64,000 nucleotides of DNA from the NCBI RefSeq assembly GCF_030010625.1, contig NZ_JASCXN010000004.1, forward strand, positions 62,001 to 126,000, read 5' to 3'. The notes beneath the pieces were generated by a model. It did not search any database, was not told the origin of the DNA, and worked only from the letters and a program-made list of their open reading frames with translations. Of this stretch, positions 23,520 through 34,011 are shown piece after piece (position 1 is the first letter of the stretch; each line of letters starts with the position of its first letter). The position numbers were made by a program, and so were the translations under genes. The DNA comes from Streptomyces sp. CC208A. Its GTDB lineage: Bacteria; Actinomycetota; Actinomycetes; Streptomycetales; Streptomycetaceae.

Positions 23520-24968
23520 GTGAGCGCCAACCGCCCGGCAGCCGTCGTCGTCCTCGCCGCGGGTGAGGGCACCCGCATGAAGTCCAAGACCCCCAAGGTC
23601 CTGCACGAGATCGCCGGGCGTTCGCTCGTCGGGCACGTCGTGTCGGCCGCCCGCGAGCTGGAGCCCGAGCACCTCGTGGTGGTCGTGGGGCACGCTCGGG
23701 AGCGGGTGCGGGGGCATCTGGAGGAGGTGTACCCGGGGACCCGTACCGCCGTGCAGGAGGAGCAGAACGGGACCGGGCACGCGGTGCGGATGGCGCTGGA
23801 GGAGCTGGGGGCGGCGCCCGAGGGGACCGTGGTCGTGGTGTGCGGCGACACGCCGCTGCTGTCCGGCGGGACGCTGAGGGCGCTCGCGGAGACGCACGCC
23901 GCCGACGGGAACGCCGTGACCGTGCTGACGGCGGAGGTGCCGGACTCGACGGGGTACGGGCGGATCGTGCGGGACGCGGCCAGCGGGGCCGTGACGGCGA
24001 TCGTCGAGCACAAGGACGCCTCGCCGGCGCAGCTGGCGATCCGGGAGATCAACTCCGGCGTGTTCGCCTTCGACGGGGCTCTGCTCGCGAGCGCGATCAA
24101 GCAGCTGCGGACGGACAACAGCCAGGGTGAGGAGTACCTCACCGACGTGCTGTCGATCCTGCGTGAGGCCGGTCACCGGGTGGGCGCGTCCGTCGCCGCC
24201 GATCACCGGGAGATCCTCGGCATCAACAACCGGGTGCAGCTCGCGGAGGCCCGTGCGCTGCTGAACCGGCGGCTGGTGGAGGCCGCGATGACGGCCGGTG
24301 TGACCGTGGTCGATCCGGCCTCCGTGGTCCTGGACGTGACCGTGACGTTCGAGCCGGACGCGGTGATCCACCCGGGTACGCAGCTGCTTGGCGCCACGCA
24401 CATCGCGGAGGACGCCGAGGTGGGGCCGAACACGCGGCTGAAGGACACCACCGTGGGGCGGGGGGCGCGGGTGGACAACGCCGTGGCGGACTCCGCCGTG
24501 ATCGGCGACGGGGCCTCGGTGGGTCCGTACGCCTATCTCCGTCCGGGCACGACGCTGGGTACGAAGGCGAAGGCCGGTACCTACGTGGAGATGAAGAACG
24601 CGACGATCGGCGAGGGCACGAAGGTCCCCCATCTGTCGTACGTGGGTGACGCGACGATCGGCGACCACTCGAACATCGGCGCGGCGAGCGTGTTCGTGAA
24701 CTACGACGGTGTCGCGAAGCACCACACCACGATCGGGTCCCACTGCCGGACCGGGTCGGACAACATGTTTGTGGCTCCCATCACGATCGGGGACGGTGTC
24801 TACACCGCCGCCGGGTCGGTGATCACGAAGGACGTGCCGGCCGGTGCGCTGGCCGTGGCGCGGGGCCAGCAGCGGAATATCGAGGGTTGGGTCGCCCGGA
24901 AGCGGCCCGGGAGCGCGGCCGCGCAGGCGGCCGAGGCGGCCTCCGAGGGGTCGGCCGGCGAAAGCTGA
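23520..24968 (+). CDS. glmU: Bifunctional GlmU: UDP-N-acetylglucosamine pyrophosphorylase / glucosamine-1-phosphate N-acetyltransferase
   Basis: A 482-residue cytoplasmic enzyme. It acetylates glucosamine-1-phosphate and then joins it to UTP, giving UDP-GlcNAc for peptidoglycan. The N-terminal uridylyltransferase shows VVLAAGEGTRMKSKTPKVLHEI; the conserved QNGTGHAV and VVCGDTPLL follow. The C-terminal left-handed beta helix is built of hexapeptide repeats (VYTAAGSVIT, SNIGAASVFVNYDG), with the acetyltransferase residues in GTYVEMKNATIGEGTKVPHLSYVGDATIG. GTG at 23520 follows GAAGGG. Length is slightly above the family norm because of an Ala/Glu-rich tail. The prs gene follows 121 bp downstream. 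Confidence 0.97.
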   Translation: MSANRPAAVVVLAAGEGTRMKSKTPKVLHEIAGRSLVGHVVSAARELEPEHLVVVVGHARERVRGHLEEVYPGTRTAVQEEQNGTGHAVRMALEELGAAPEGTVVVVCGDTPLLSGGTLRALAETHAADGNAVTVLTAEVPDSTGYGRIVRDAASGAVTAIVEHKDASPAQLAIREINSGVFAFDGALLASAIKQLRTDNSQGEEYLTDVLSILREAGHRVGASVAADHREILGINNRVQLAEARALLNRRLVEAAMTAGVTVVDPASVVLDVTVTFEPDAVIHPGTQLLGATHIAEDAEVGPNTRLKDTTVGRGARVDNAVADSAVIGDGASVGPYAYLRPGTTLGTKAKAGTYVEMKNATIGEGTKVPHLSYVGDATIGDHSNIGAASVFVNYDGVAKHHTTIGSHCRTGSDNMFVAPITIGDGVYTAAGSVITKDVPAGALAVARGQQRNIEGWVARKRPGSAAAQAAEAASEGSAGES

Positions 24969-25089
24969 CCGGAAACAGGTACGTCGAAGTCGGCGTACCG
25001 TGATACGTGCACACAAATTCGGCTGGTTCGCACACGCGCACGGGAGCGCGGGTCTTGCGGCCAGGGAACACGTCTGAGGAGACAGTGCT

Positions 25090-26064
25090 GTGACCGGGAT
25101 CAAGACGACCGGCGAGAAGAAGCTGATGCTCTTCTCCGGCCGCGCCCACCCCGAGCTGGCCGAGGAGGTCGCGCACCAGCTGGGTGTCGGTCTCGTTCCG
25201 ACCAAGGCGTTCGACTTCGCCAACGGTGAGATCTACGTCCGCTTCCAGGAGTCGGCGCGTGGCGCGGACTGCTTCCTGATCCAGAGCCACACGGCTCCGA
25301 TCAACAAGTGGATCATGGAGCAGCTGATCATGATCGATGCTCTGAAGCGGGCTTCGGCCCGGAGCATCACCGTGATCGTCCCGTCGTACGGCTATGCCCG
25401 TCAGGACAAGAAGCACCGCGGCCGTGAGCCGATCTCGGCCCGTCTGGTGGCGGACCTGATGAAGACGGCGGGTGCGGACCGGATCCTGACCGTGGACCTG
25501 CACACGGACCAGATCCAGGGCTTCTTCGACGGCCCGGTGGACCACCTGTCGGCGCTGCCGGTGCTCGCGGACTACGTGGGGGGCAAGGTCGACCGCGAGA
25601 AGCTGACGATCGTCTCCCCGGACGCGGGTCGCGTGCGGGTCGCGGACCGCTGGTGCGACCGTCTGGACGCGCCGCTGGCGATCGTGCACAAGCGTCGCGA
25701 CAAGGACGTCGCCAATCAGGTGACGGTGCACGAGGTCGTCGGTGACGTGCGGGGCCGTGTGTGTGTCCTGGTGGACGACATGGTCGACACGGGCGGCACG
25801 ATCTGCGCGGCTGCCGAGGCGCTGTTCGCGCACGGTGCCGAGGACGTCATCGTGACGGCGACGCACGGCATCCTGTCGGGTCCCGCGGCGGACCGGCTGA
25901 AGAACTCGAAGGTGAGCGAGTTCGTGTTCACGGACACGCTGCCGGTGCCGGGTTCGCTGGACCTCGACAAGATCACGGTCCTTTCGATCGCGCCGACGAT
26001 CGCGCGTGCGGTGCGTGAGGTGTTCGAGGACGGTTCGGTGACGAGCCTGTTCGAGGAGCACTGA
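25090..26064 (+). CDS. prs: Ribose-phosphate pyrophosphokinase (PRPP synthetase)
   Basis: A 324-residue enzyme that transfers pyrophosphate from ATP to ribose-5-phosphate. It feeds purine, pyrimidine, histidine, tryptophan and NAD synthesis. Diagnostic segments: MLFSGRAHPELAEEVAHQLGV, the ATP-binding FANGEIYVRFQES, the flexible loop YGYARQDKKHRGREPISARLVADL, and the PRPP loop VCVLVDDMVDTGGTICAAAEAL. Full length for the family. GTG at 25090 has GAGGAGA upstream. Its position after glmU matches the common actinobacterial order. Confidence 0.97.
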   Translation: MTGIKTTGEKKLMLFSGRAHPELAEEVAHQLGVGLVPTKAFDFANGEIYVRFQESARGADCFLIQSHTAPINKWIMEQLIMIDALKRASARSITVIVPSYGYARQDKKHRGREPISARLVADLMKTAGADRILTVDLHTDQIQGFFDGPVDHLSALPVLADYVGGKVDREKLTIVSPDAGRVRVADRWCDRLDAPLAIVHKRRDKDVANQVTVHEVVGDVRGRVCVLVDDMVDTGGTICAAAEALFAHGAEDVIVTATHGILSGPAADRLKNSKVSEFVFTDTLPVPGSLDLDKITVLSIAPTIARAVREVFEDGSVTSLFEEH

Positions 26065-26084
26065 GCCTCGGAGCGTGCCGGTGG

Positions 26085-26114
26085 GGGCCGTCTTCCCGTT
26101 CGGGAGGGCGGCCC
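26085..26114 (+). terminator. Hairpin terminator after prs
   Basis: GGGCCGTCTTCCC-GTTC-GGGAGGGCGGCCC folds into a 13-bp stem with two G:T pairs, 20 bp past the prs stop. Confidence 0.7.
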
Positions 26115-26153
26115 TCCGGCGTTTCCGGCGCGGGTGCGGGTCCCGTGATCCAT

Positions 26154-26182
26154 TTGGGGGGTCCGGGGCGGGCGGGTAGACT
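26154..26182 (+). promoter_or_regulatory. Probable rplY promoter
   Basis: TTGGGG (26154-26159) and TAGACT (26177-26182) are separated by 17 bp, fitting a housekeeping-sigma promoter. The predicted start near 26189 gives rplY a leader of about 130 nt. Confidence 0.55.
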
Positions 26183-26279
26183 GCTGGGGTTGCTCGGCGA
26201 GGGAGGCCGTACCCGTTCGAGGGTCGGCGACTCCGTTATCGACGCGCTCTTCGTAGCAGGCCATCGCCAGTCGTGGCCG

Positions 26280-26301
26280 GGTGACAGTCGTATCCGTCAC
26301 C
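26280..26301 (+). promoter_or_regulatory. Leader hairpin just before the rplY ribosome-binding site
   Basis: GGTGAC pairs with GTCACC around a 10-nt loop, ending about 7 nt before the ACGAGGAG ribosome-binding site. It could modulate L25 synthesis; this is inferred from position only. Confidence 0.35.
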
Positions 26302-26318
26302 ACATACGAGGAGTGCAC

Positions 26319-26909
26319 ATGTCCGAGGTGAAGCTCGCCGCCACCGTCCGCACCGAGTTCGGCAAGGGCGCCGCCCGCAAGATCCGCCGCGCCGCCGCCG
26401 TTCCCGCCGTTCTCTACGGCCACGGCTCGGACCCGGTCCACCTGACGCTGCCGGCGCACGACACCGCCATGGCGCTGCGTACCCCGAACGTCCTGCTGTC
26501 CCTGGACATCGAGGGCCGCGGCTCCGAGCTGGCCATCCCGAAGGCCGCCCAGCGCGACCCGCTGAAGGGCTTCCTTGAGCACGTCGACCTCCTCCTCGTG
26601 AAGCGTGGCGAGAAGGTCACCGTCGAGGTTCCGGTCGTCGCCGAGGGCGAGCTGGCCGCGGGTGGCAACCTGCTGGAGCACGTCCTGAACACCCTCTCGG
26701 TCGAGGCCGAGGCCACCCACCTGCCGGAGTCCGTGACGGTCTCCGTCGAGGGCCTGGAGGCCGGTGCCTCCGTCACCGCCGGTGACATCGCGCTGCCGCA
26801 GGGCGTCACCCTGGTGACCGAGGCCGACGCCGTGGTCCTCCAGGTCCTGGCCGCCCAGGCCGAGGAGCCGGCCGCCGAGGCCGAGGGCGAAGAGGCCGCC
26901 GAGGCCTGA
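26319..26909 (+). CDS. rplY: 50S ribosomal protein L25 (CTC form)
   Basis: A 196-residue L25/general stress protein CTC that binds 5S rRNA in the large subunit. The N-terminal L25 domain reads KLAATVRTEFGKGAARKIRRAAAVPAVLYGHGSDPVHLTLP. The longer TL5/CTC C-terminal domain (VTVEVPVVAEGELAAGGNLLEHVLNTLSVEAEATHLPESVTVSVEGLEAG) is followed by an acidic Ala/Glu tail, typical of actinobacteria. ATG at 26319 with ACGAGGAG. The pth gene follows after a strong hairpin, as in many actinobacteria. Confidence 0.96.
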   Translation: MSEVKLAATVRTEFGKGAARKIRRAAAVPAVLYGHGSDPVHLTLPAHDTAMALRTPNVLLSLDIEGRGSELAIPKAAQRDPLKGFLEHVDLLLVKRGEKVTVEVPVVAEGELAAGGNLLEHVLNTLSVEAEATHLPESVTVSVEGLEAGASVTAGDIALPQGVTLVTEADAVVLQVLAAQAEEPAAEAEGEEAAEA

Positions 26910-26932
26910 GCCGTAGGCTCTTGTCCGACGTG

Positions 26933-26966
26933 ACGGGGTGACGGGCCGCACGGCCCGTCACCCCGT
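26933..26966 (+). terminator. Strong hairpin terminator between rplY and pth
   Basis: ACGGGGTGACGGGCCG pairs perfectly with CGGCCCGTCACCCCGT around a 2-nt loop and is followed by TTTCTTTG, close to a canonical intrinsic terminator. pth begins 30 bp later and may depend on read-through or its own promoter. Confidence 0.85.
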
Positions 26967-26996
26967 TTCTTTGTGTGTGCGTGTGAGGAGAGTGCG

Positions 26997-27593
26997 ATGA
27001 CCGACGACGCGAACGCGCCCTGGCTGATCGTCGGCCTCGGCAATCCGGGGCCGGAGTACGCGGGGAACCGCCACAACATCGGCTTCATGGTGGTGGATCT
27101 GCTGGCGGAGCGGATCGGCGGGAAGTTCAAGCGGGCGCAGAAGGCGCAGGCGCAGGTCGTGGAGGGCCGGCTCGGTCCGGTGGGCCCGGCCAACCGGCGG
27201 GTGGTGCTGGCGAAGCCGATGTCGTACATGAACCTGTCGGGCGGTCCGGTGACGGCGCTGCGGGACTTCTACAAGGTGCCGACGGCGCATGTGGTGGCGA
27301 TCCATGACGAGTTGGACATCGACTACGCGACGCTGCGGCTGAAGCTGGGCGGCGGGGACAACGGGCACAACGGTCTGAAGTCGATGACGAAGGCGATGGG
27401 GCCGGACTACCACCGGGTGCGGTGCGGGATCGGGCGTCCGCCGGGCCGGATGCAGGTGGCGGACTTCGTGCTGAAGGACTTCTCGTCGACGGAGCGCAAG
27501 GAGCTGGACTGGTTCGTGGACCGGTCGGCGGACGCGGTGGAGTGCCTGGTGACGGAGGGCCTGGAGCGGGCGCAGTCGGCGTACAACTCCTGA
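26997..27593 (+). CDS. pth: Peptidyl-tRNA hydrolase
   Basis: A 198-residue enzyme that cleaves the ester bond of peptidyl-tRNA released from stalled ribosomes, so the tRNA can be reused. Family hallmarks are intact: [28 protein letters not shown] with the catalytic His in [47 protein letters not shown] and [25 protein letters not shown] at 26997 is preceded by GAGGAGAG. Normal length. Confidence 0.97.
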   Translation: MTDDANAPWLIVGLGNPGPEYAGNRHNIGFMVVDLLAERIGGKFKRAQKAQAQVVEGRLGPVGPANRRVVLAKPMSYMNLSGGPVTALRDFYKVPTAHVVAIHDELDIDYATLRLKLGGGDNGHNGLKSMTKAMGPDYHRVRCGIGRPPGRMQVADFVLKDFSSTERKELDWFVDRSADAVECLVTEGLERAQSAYNS

Positions 27594-27642
27594 GGTTTTC
27601 CGTGGGCCGGGTTTCGGCCGTACGACTGTACGATCGCGGGTC

Positions 27643-28086
27643 ATGACGCACGTCCGCAACGCCGCCATGGTCCTCGTCGCCGTCCTGCTCGTCGTGGCGG
27701 GGGTGTGGGCGTCGTGGGGTTCCGCGCAGCACGTCCTGTTGTCGAAGGGGCGTGAGCACGGGACGCTGACGGTGACGGGGTGTACGGACGAGTGGTGCAG
27801 CGGGAGTTACGTACCGGGTGAGCCGGGTTCGCCGCGGCGGACGCTGACGATCGCGCGGTCGGTGGCGGCGGGGCCGGGGTCGGTGGTGCCGGTGGTGGTG
27901 AAGCCGGGGACGGACGAGGGGGTGCGGACCGGCTGGGGCGGGCGGCTGCACGCGTGGCTGCCGCTGGGCGGGGCGCTGCTGCTGGCCGCGCCGCTGGTGG
28001 CGGGGGGTCTGCGGATGCGGCGGACGGCCTGGGGGCTGGCGGGTGCGGGCGGGGCGCTGGTGGTGGCGGCGTTCCTCGCGCTGTGA
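27643..28086 (+). CDS. Hypothetical membrane protein
   Basis: A 147-residue protein with no family I recognise. An N-terminal membrane segment (AAMVLVAVLLVVAGVWASW) is followed by an exterior loop with a Cys pair (TVTGCTDEWCSGSYVPGEPGSPRRTLTIARSVAAG). Two further hydrophobic segments (LPLGGALLLAAPLVAGGL and AWGLAGAGGALVVAAFLAL) end the protein. The two cysteines could form a disulfide outside the cell. It lies 49 bp after pth on the same strand. Function unknown. Confidence 0.75.
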   Translation: MTHVRNAAMVLVAVLLVVAGVWASWGSAQHVLLSKGREHGTLTVTGCTDEWCSGSYVPGEPGSPRRTLTIARSVAAGPGSVVPVVVKPGTDEGVRTGWGGRLHAWLPLGGALLLAAPLVAGGLRMRRTAWGLAGAGGALVVAAFLAL

Positions 28087-28242
28087 CGTACTCGGTGACG
28101 TACTCGCGGGTCTGACCAGATTCAACCAGTTCCTGGCGAGATTGTTATGCGCTACCGGGTTAAGCGAGGTTTAAAGCGACGGATAGGCTGCCCCCCGCCA
28201 CCTCCCACGGCATTCCCTCATCCGACAGATGGACGACTGCAC

Positions 28243-29121
28243 ATGCGACGCTCCCTCATTCCCGCCGCCACGCTTGTCGCGGCCATGACGGGCTCCCTGA
28301 TCCTCGCGGGTCCTGCTTCCGCTTCGGAGGGCAAGACCTACGAGCTGCCGCTGCACCAGACGACGCCGATCAAGGCCGCCGACTTCGAGCAGGGCGACTG
28401 CCCCGACACGATCCCGGCCGACAAGGACGGGTGGCACTTCGTCATCCCCGGCAACGGCGTGGACTTCGTCAAGCTGACGGTCACGTTCGACAACGGCGAC
28501 CCGATCGAGGTCACCTCCTTCGGCCCGCCGAAGAACGACCACGCGTACGTGGCCTCGGACGCCGGTGCCGAGCTGACCTCCGCCGTCGCGCTCGTGAACG
28601 GCGAGGTGAAGCAGGGCTGGTTCAACCTGTCCCACACCTGCGCGGCGGAGGAGGAGACCACCACCGGTGGCAACTCCAGCGGCGAGACCACCACCGGTGA
28701 GACCACCACGGGTGAGACCACCGGCGAGACCACCACGGGTGAGACGACGACCGGCGAGACCACCACCGGTGAGACGACGACCGGCGAGACCACCACCGGT
28801 GAGACGACGACCGGCGAGACCACCACCGGTGAGACGACGACCGGCGAGACCACCACGGGCGAGTCCACCGCGACCGGTGAGACGACGACCGGCGAGACGA
28901 CCGCCACCGGCGGTTCGACCACGGGTGAGACCACCTCGACCGGTGGTTCCGCCTCGGGCGACGTCAAGGGCGAGACGGACACCAAGGGCGGCTCCGAGGG
29001 GGACAACCTCGCGGAGACCGGCGCCAGTGGCTCGGTCGGCATCATGGCCGCCGTCGCCGCCGCGCTCGCGGGCGCCGGTGCGTTCCTGGTGCTGCGCCGT
29101 CGCAAGGCCGCGCAGAACTGA
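28243..29121 (+). CDS. Sortase-anchored surface protein with GETTT repeats
   Basis: A 292-residue exported protein. A signal peptide (MRRSLIPAATLVAAMTGSLILAGPASAS) precedes a ~120-residue beta-rich globular domain with two Cys (GDCPDT and SHTCAAEE). It is followed by a stalk of about 16 GETTT-type pentapeptides. The C-terminal sorting signal is LAETG, a hydrophobic helix (VGIMAAVAAALAGAGAFLVL) and RRRK. LAxTG is the form used by Streptomyces class E sortases. ATG at 28243 places the signal peptide correctly; an upstream in-frame start at 28147 would spoil it. The DNA repeat is a 30-bp unit, so stalk length may vary between strains. Confidence 0.88.
   Translation: MRRSLIPAATLVAAMTGSLILAGPASASEGKTYELPLHQTTPIKAADFEQGDCPDTIPADKDGWHFVIPGNGVDFVKLTVTFDNGDPIEVTSFGPPKNDHAYVASDAGAELTSAVALVNGEVKQGWFNLSHTCAAEEETTTGGNSSGETTTGETTTGETTGETTTGETTTGETTTGETTTGETTTGETTTGETTTGETTTGETTTGESTATGETTTGETTATGGSTTGETTSTGGSASGDVKGETDTKGGSEGDNLAETGASGSVGIMAAVAAALAGAGAFLVLRRRKAAQN
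28680..28865 (+). repeat. 15/30-bp tandem repeat encoding GETTT
   Basis: Alternating 15-mers GAGACCACCACCGGT and GAGACGACGACCGGC form a 30-bp higher-order unit repeated about four times, with degenerate copies on both sides. It lies in frame inside the LAETG protein gene and encodes its stalk. Confidence 0.85.
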
Positions 29122-29137
29122 CGTACCCCGTCATGAG

Positions 29138-29174
29138 AGAAGTGCCCCCGCGGGATTCCCGCGGGGGCACTTCT
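29138..29174. terminator. Bidirectional terminator between LAETG gene and ppc
   Basis: AGAAGTGCCCCCGCGGG-ATT-CCCGCGGGGGCACTTCT is a perfect 17-bp stem. It serves the convergent LAETG-protein and ppc genes. Confidence 0.88.
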
Positions 29175-29191
29175 TCGTTCTGCGGCCGGCG

Positions 29192-31921
<2,730 letters not shown>

Positions 31922-32048
31922 AGGTGCGGCTCCTTGCAGTGTTCAAGCACGTCTGGAGGGTTCTGGAGGCTTGCGGACCGCGCTGTCCGACGTCCCCAGG
32001 ATAGGTGTCCATTCCCTGGACGGGGGCGAGGGTCCCGCTTGTGCCCTC

Positions 32049-32103
32049 TTGCCGCGTGCCGCGGCGCTGCCATACTTACGTCGCCGTAGGTTACGGCTCC
32101 GTA
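32049..32103 (+). promoter_or_regulatory. Desaturase promoter with TetR-type operator
   Basis: A promoter TTGCCG (32049)-16 bp-CATACT (32071-32076) is followed at the predicted start site by CCGTAggTTACGGctCCGTA (32084-32103). These are two overlapping inverted repeats made from three CCGTA/TACGG half-sites. The position just past the start suits repression, and the TetR gene at 33139 is the obvious candidate regulator. Confidence 0.6.
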
Positions 32104-32158
32104 GCCTCGGCCCGATCCTCTCCCGTGCACCCCACACCCTCACCCCCCAGGGATACGT

Positions 32159-33142
32159 ATGACCATCAGCCCCGAAATGACCTCGGCGTCCGGCACGCCC
32201 GACGCGGACCAGGAACCGCCCTCCGCGACGCTCGGCGGGGACAGCAAACGTTCGATCGAGCAGATCACCCTGCTCCTGTTCATCGCGGTGCCGTTCGTGG
32301 CGCTGGTGGCGGCGGTGCCGCTGGCGTGGGGCTGGGGGGTGAGCTGGCTGGACCTGGGGCTGATGACGGCGATGTACTACATCGGCTGCCACGGCATCAC
32401 GATCGGTTTCCACCGCTATTTCACGCACGGTTCCTTCAAGGCGAAGCGGCCGCTGCGGATCGCGCTCGCGATCATGGGCTCGCTGGCGGTGGAGGGCCCG
32501 CTGGTGCGGTGGGTGGCGGACCACCGCAAGCACCACAAGTTCTCGGACGCGGAGGGTGACCCGCACTCGCCGTGGAAGTACGGCGAGACGGTCCCGGCGC
32601 TGCTGAAGGGCCTGTGGTGGGCGCACATCGGCTGGATGTTCGACGAGGAGCAGACGCCGCAGCACAAGTACGCGCCGGACCTGATCAAGGACCCGGCGAT
32701 CCGGCGGATCTCGCGCCAGTTCGTGCTGTGGACGATCGTGTCGCTGGCGATCCCTCCGCTGGTGGGCGGTCTGGTGACGTGGTCGTGGTGGGGCGCCTTC
32801 ACGGCGTTCTTCTGGGGTTCGCTGGTCCGGGTGGCCCTCCTCCACCATGTGACGTGGTCGATCAACTCGATCTGCCACGCGGTGGGCAAGCGCCCGTTCA
32901 AGTCGCGTGACCGTTCGGGGAACGTGTGGTGGCTGGCGGTCCTGTCGTGCGGCGAGTCGTGGCACAACCTGCACCACGCGGACCCGACGTCGGCCCGGCA
33001 CGGCGTCCTGAAGGGTCAGGTGGACTCCAGCGCGCGGCTGATCCGCTGGTTCGAGCTGGCGGGCTGGGCGTCCGACGTGCGGTGGCCCGCGCGGTCCCGT
33101 ATCGACGCCCGGCGCCAGGACAAGGCCGCGAACGCGGCATGA
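32159..33142 (+). CDS. Membrane acyl-CoA desaturase (delta-9 type)
   Basis: A 327-residue integral membrane di-iron desaturase that introduces a double bond into acyl-CoA or phospholipid acyl chains. The three histidine boxes are complete: HRYFTH (after GCHGITIGF), HRKHHKF and HNLHH (in CGESWHNLHHADPTSARHG). Hydrophobic helices surround the boxes (ITLLLFIAVPFVALVAAVPLAWGWG, FVLWTIVSLAIPPLVGGLVTWSWW). ATG at 32159. The TetR gene overlaps its stop (ATGA), and a CCGTA-repeat operator lies upstream, suggesting feedback by an acyl-CoA-sensing repressor. Confidence 0.94.
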   Translation: MTISPEMTSASGTPDADQEPPSATLGGDSKRSIEQITLLLFIAVPFVALVAAVPLAWGWGVSWLDLGLMTAMYYIGCHGITIGFHRYFTHGSFKAKRPLRIALAIMGSLAVEGPLVRWVADHRKHHKFSDAEGDPHSPWKYGETVPALLKGLWWAHIGWMFDEEQTPQHKYAPDLIKDPAIRRISRQFVLWTIVSLAIPPLVGGLVTWSWWGAFTAFFWGSLVRVALLHHVTWSINSICHAVGKRPFKSRDRSGNVWWLAVLSCGESWHNLHHADPTSARHGVLKGQVDSSARLIRWFELAGWASDVRWPARSRIDARRQDKAANAA

Positions 33143-33819
33143 TGGAGAATGTGGCGATCGACGGCAGTTCCAGCAGCAGCAGCGAGCAGAAGCCCCGGCG
33201 CGGCCGCCGGGTGAGGATGACCGGCGCCGAGCGCCGGGAGCAGCTTCTGGACATCGGCCGGACGCTCTTCGCGGCGAAGGGCTTCGAGGGCACGTCGGTG
33301 GAGGAGATCGCGGCGAGGGCCGGGGTCTCCAAGCCGGTGGTGTACGAGCACTTCGGCGGCAAGGAGGGCCTGTACGCGGTCGTGGTCGACCGGGAGATGC
33401 GCCAGCTCCTCGACGGCGTGACGGGCGCCCTGACCGCCGGCCACCCCCGTGAGCTCCTGGAGCAGGCGGCCTTCGCGCTCCTCGACTACATCGAGAACCA
33501 CACGGACGGTTTCCGGATCCTCGTACGGGACTCCCCGGTGGCCCAGTCGACGGGCACGTTCGCGTCCCTGATCAGCGACATCGCCACCCAGGTCGAGGAC
33601 ATCCTGGGCCTGGAGTTCAAGGCCCGCGGCTTCGACCCGAAACTGGCCCCCCTGTACGCGCAGGCCCTGGTGGGTTCGGTGGCGCTGACGGGCCAGTGGT
33701 GGCTGGACGTCCGCAAGCCGAAGAAGGCGGAGGTCGCGGCGCATCTGGTGAACCTGGCGTGGCACGGTCTCGACGGGCTTGAGCAGAAGCCGCGGCTGAT
33801 AGGGCACCGGAAGAACTGA
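33139..33819 (+). CDS. TetR-family regulator, probable repressor of the desaturase operon
   Basis: A 226-residue TetR/AcrR regulator. After a Ser-rich disordered leader and a basic patch, the DNA-binding domain reads AERREQLLDIGRTLFAAKGFEGTSVEEIAARAGVSKPVVYEHFGGKEGLYAVVVDREM. The C-terminal ligand domain contains LLEQAAFALLDYIENHTDGFRILVRDSP and the Trp-containing helix LTGQWWLDVRKPKKAEVAAHLVNLAWHGL. The start overlaps the desaturase stop; either ATG of the ATGATG pair (33139 or 33142) could be used. It most likely autoregulates the operon through 32084-32103, sensing long-chain acyl-CoA as its relatives do. Confidence 0.9.
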   Translation: MMENVAIDGSSSSSSEQKPRRGRRVRMTGAERREQLLDIGRTLFAAKGFEGTSVEEIAARAGVSKPVVYEHFGGKEGLYAVVVDREMRQLLDGVTGALTAGHPRELLEQAAFALLDYIENHTDGFRILVRDSPVAQSTGTFASLISDIATQVEDILGLEFKARGFDPKLAPLYAQALVGSVALTGQWWLDVRKPKKAEVAAHLVNLAWHGLDGLEQKPRLIGHRKN

Positions 33820-33870
33820 CCGGGGAGGCACCGGCCGTCGCGCCGACCTGACGGATCACGAAAAGATTCG

Positions 33871-34011
33871 TTGCCATCTGAACGATCAAGGTTATGATCC
33901 CCCCACATCCGGGGGGGTGTTCGCCCTCCGCACGTGCCCTTTCCCGCCGTGCGGAGGTGGTGCGGGCCCCTGTCCCGGTACCTGTACTCACATCCCCAGG
34001 GGGGGATCATC
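33871..34011 (+). promoter_or_regulatory. Promoter and structured leader of the first FG-GAP paralogue
   Basis: TTGCCA (33871-33876)-16 bp-TATGAT (33893-33898) is a good housekeeping promoter. The ~105-nt leader contains ATCCGGGGGG-GTGTTCGCCCT and ends with ATCCCC-AGG-GGGGGAT, a hairpin that includes the G-rich ribosome-binding site before the TTG start. The same blocks recur at 35791-35908, so this is a duplicated regulatory leader. Confidence 0.5.

Noticed and set aside
28680..28940. Regular repeats that could suggest a CRISPR array
   Set aside because: Units are contiguous with no spacers and are read in frame as GETTT inside a sortase-anchored protein.
33891..34011. Possible cyclic-di-AMP (ydaO-type) riboswitch before the FG-GAP genes
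   Set aside because: The leader has G-rich hairpins, but I could not match the conserved ydaO core. It is reported only as an undefined structured leader.
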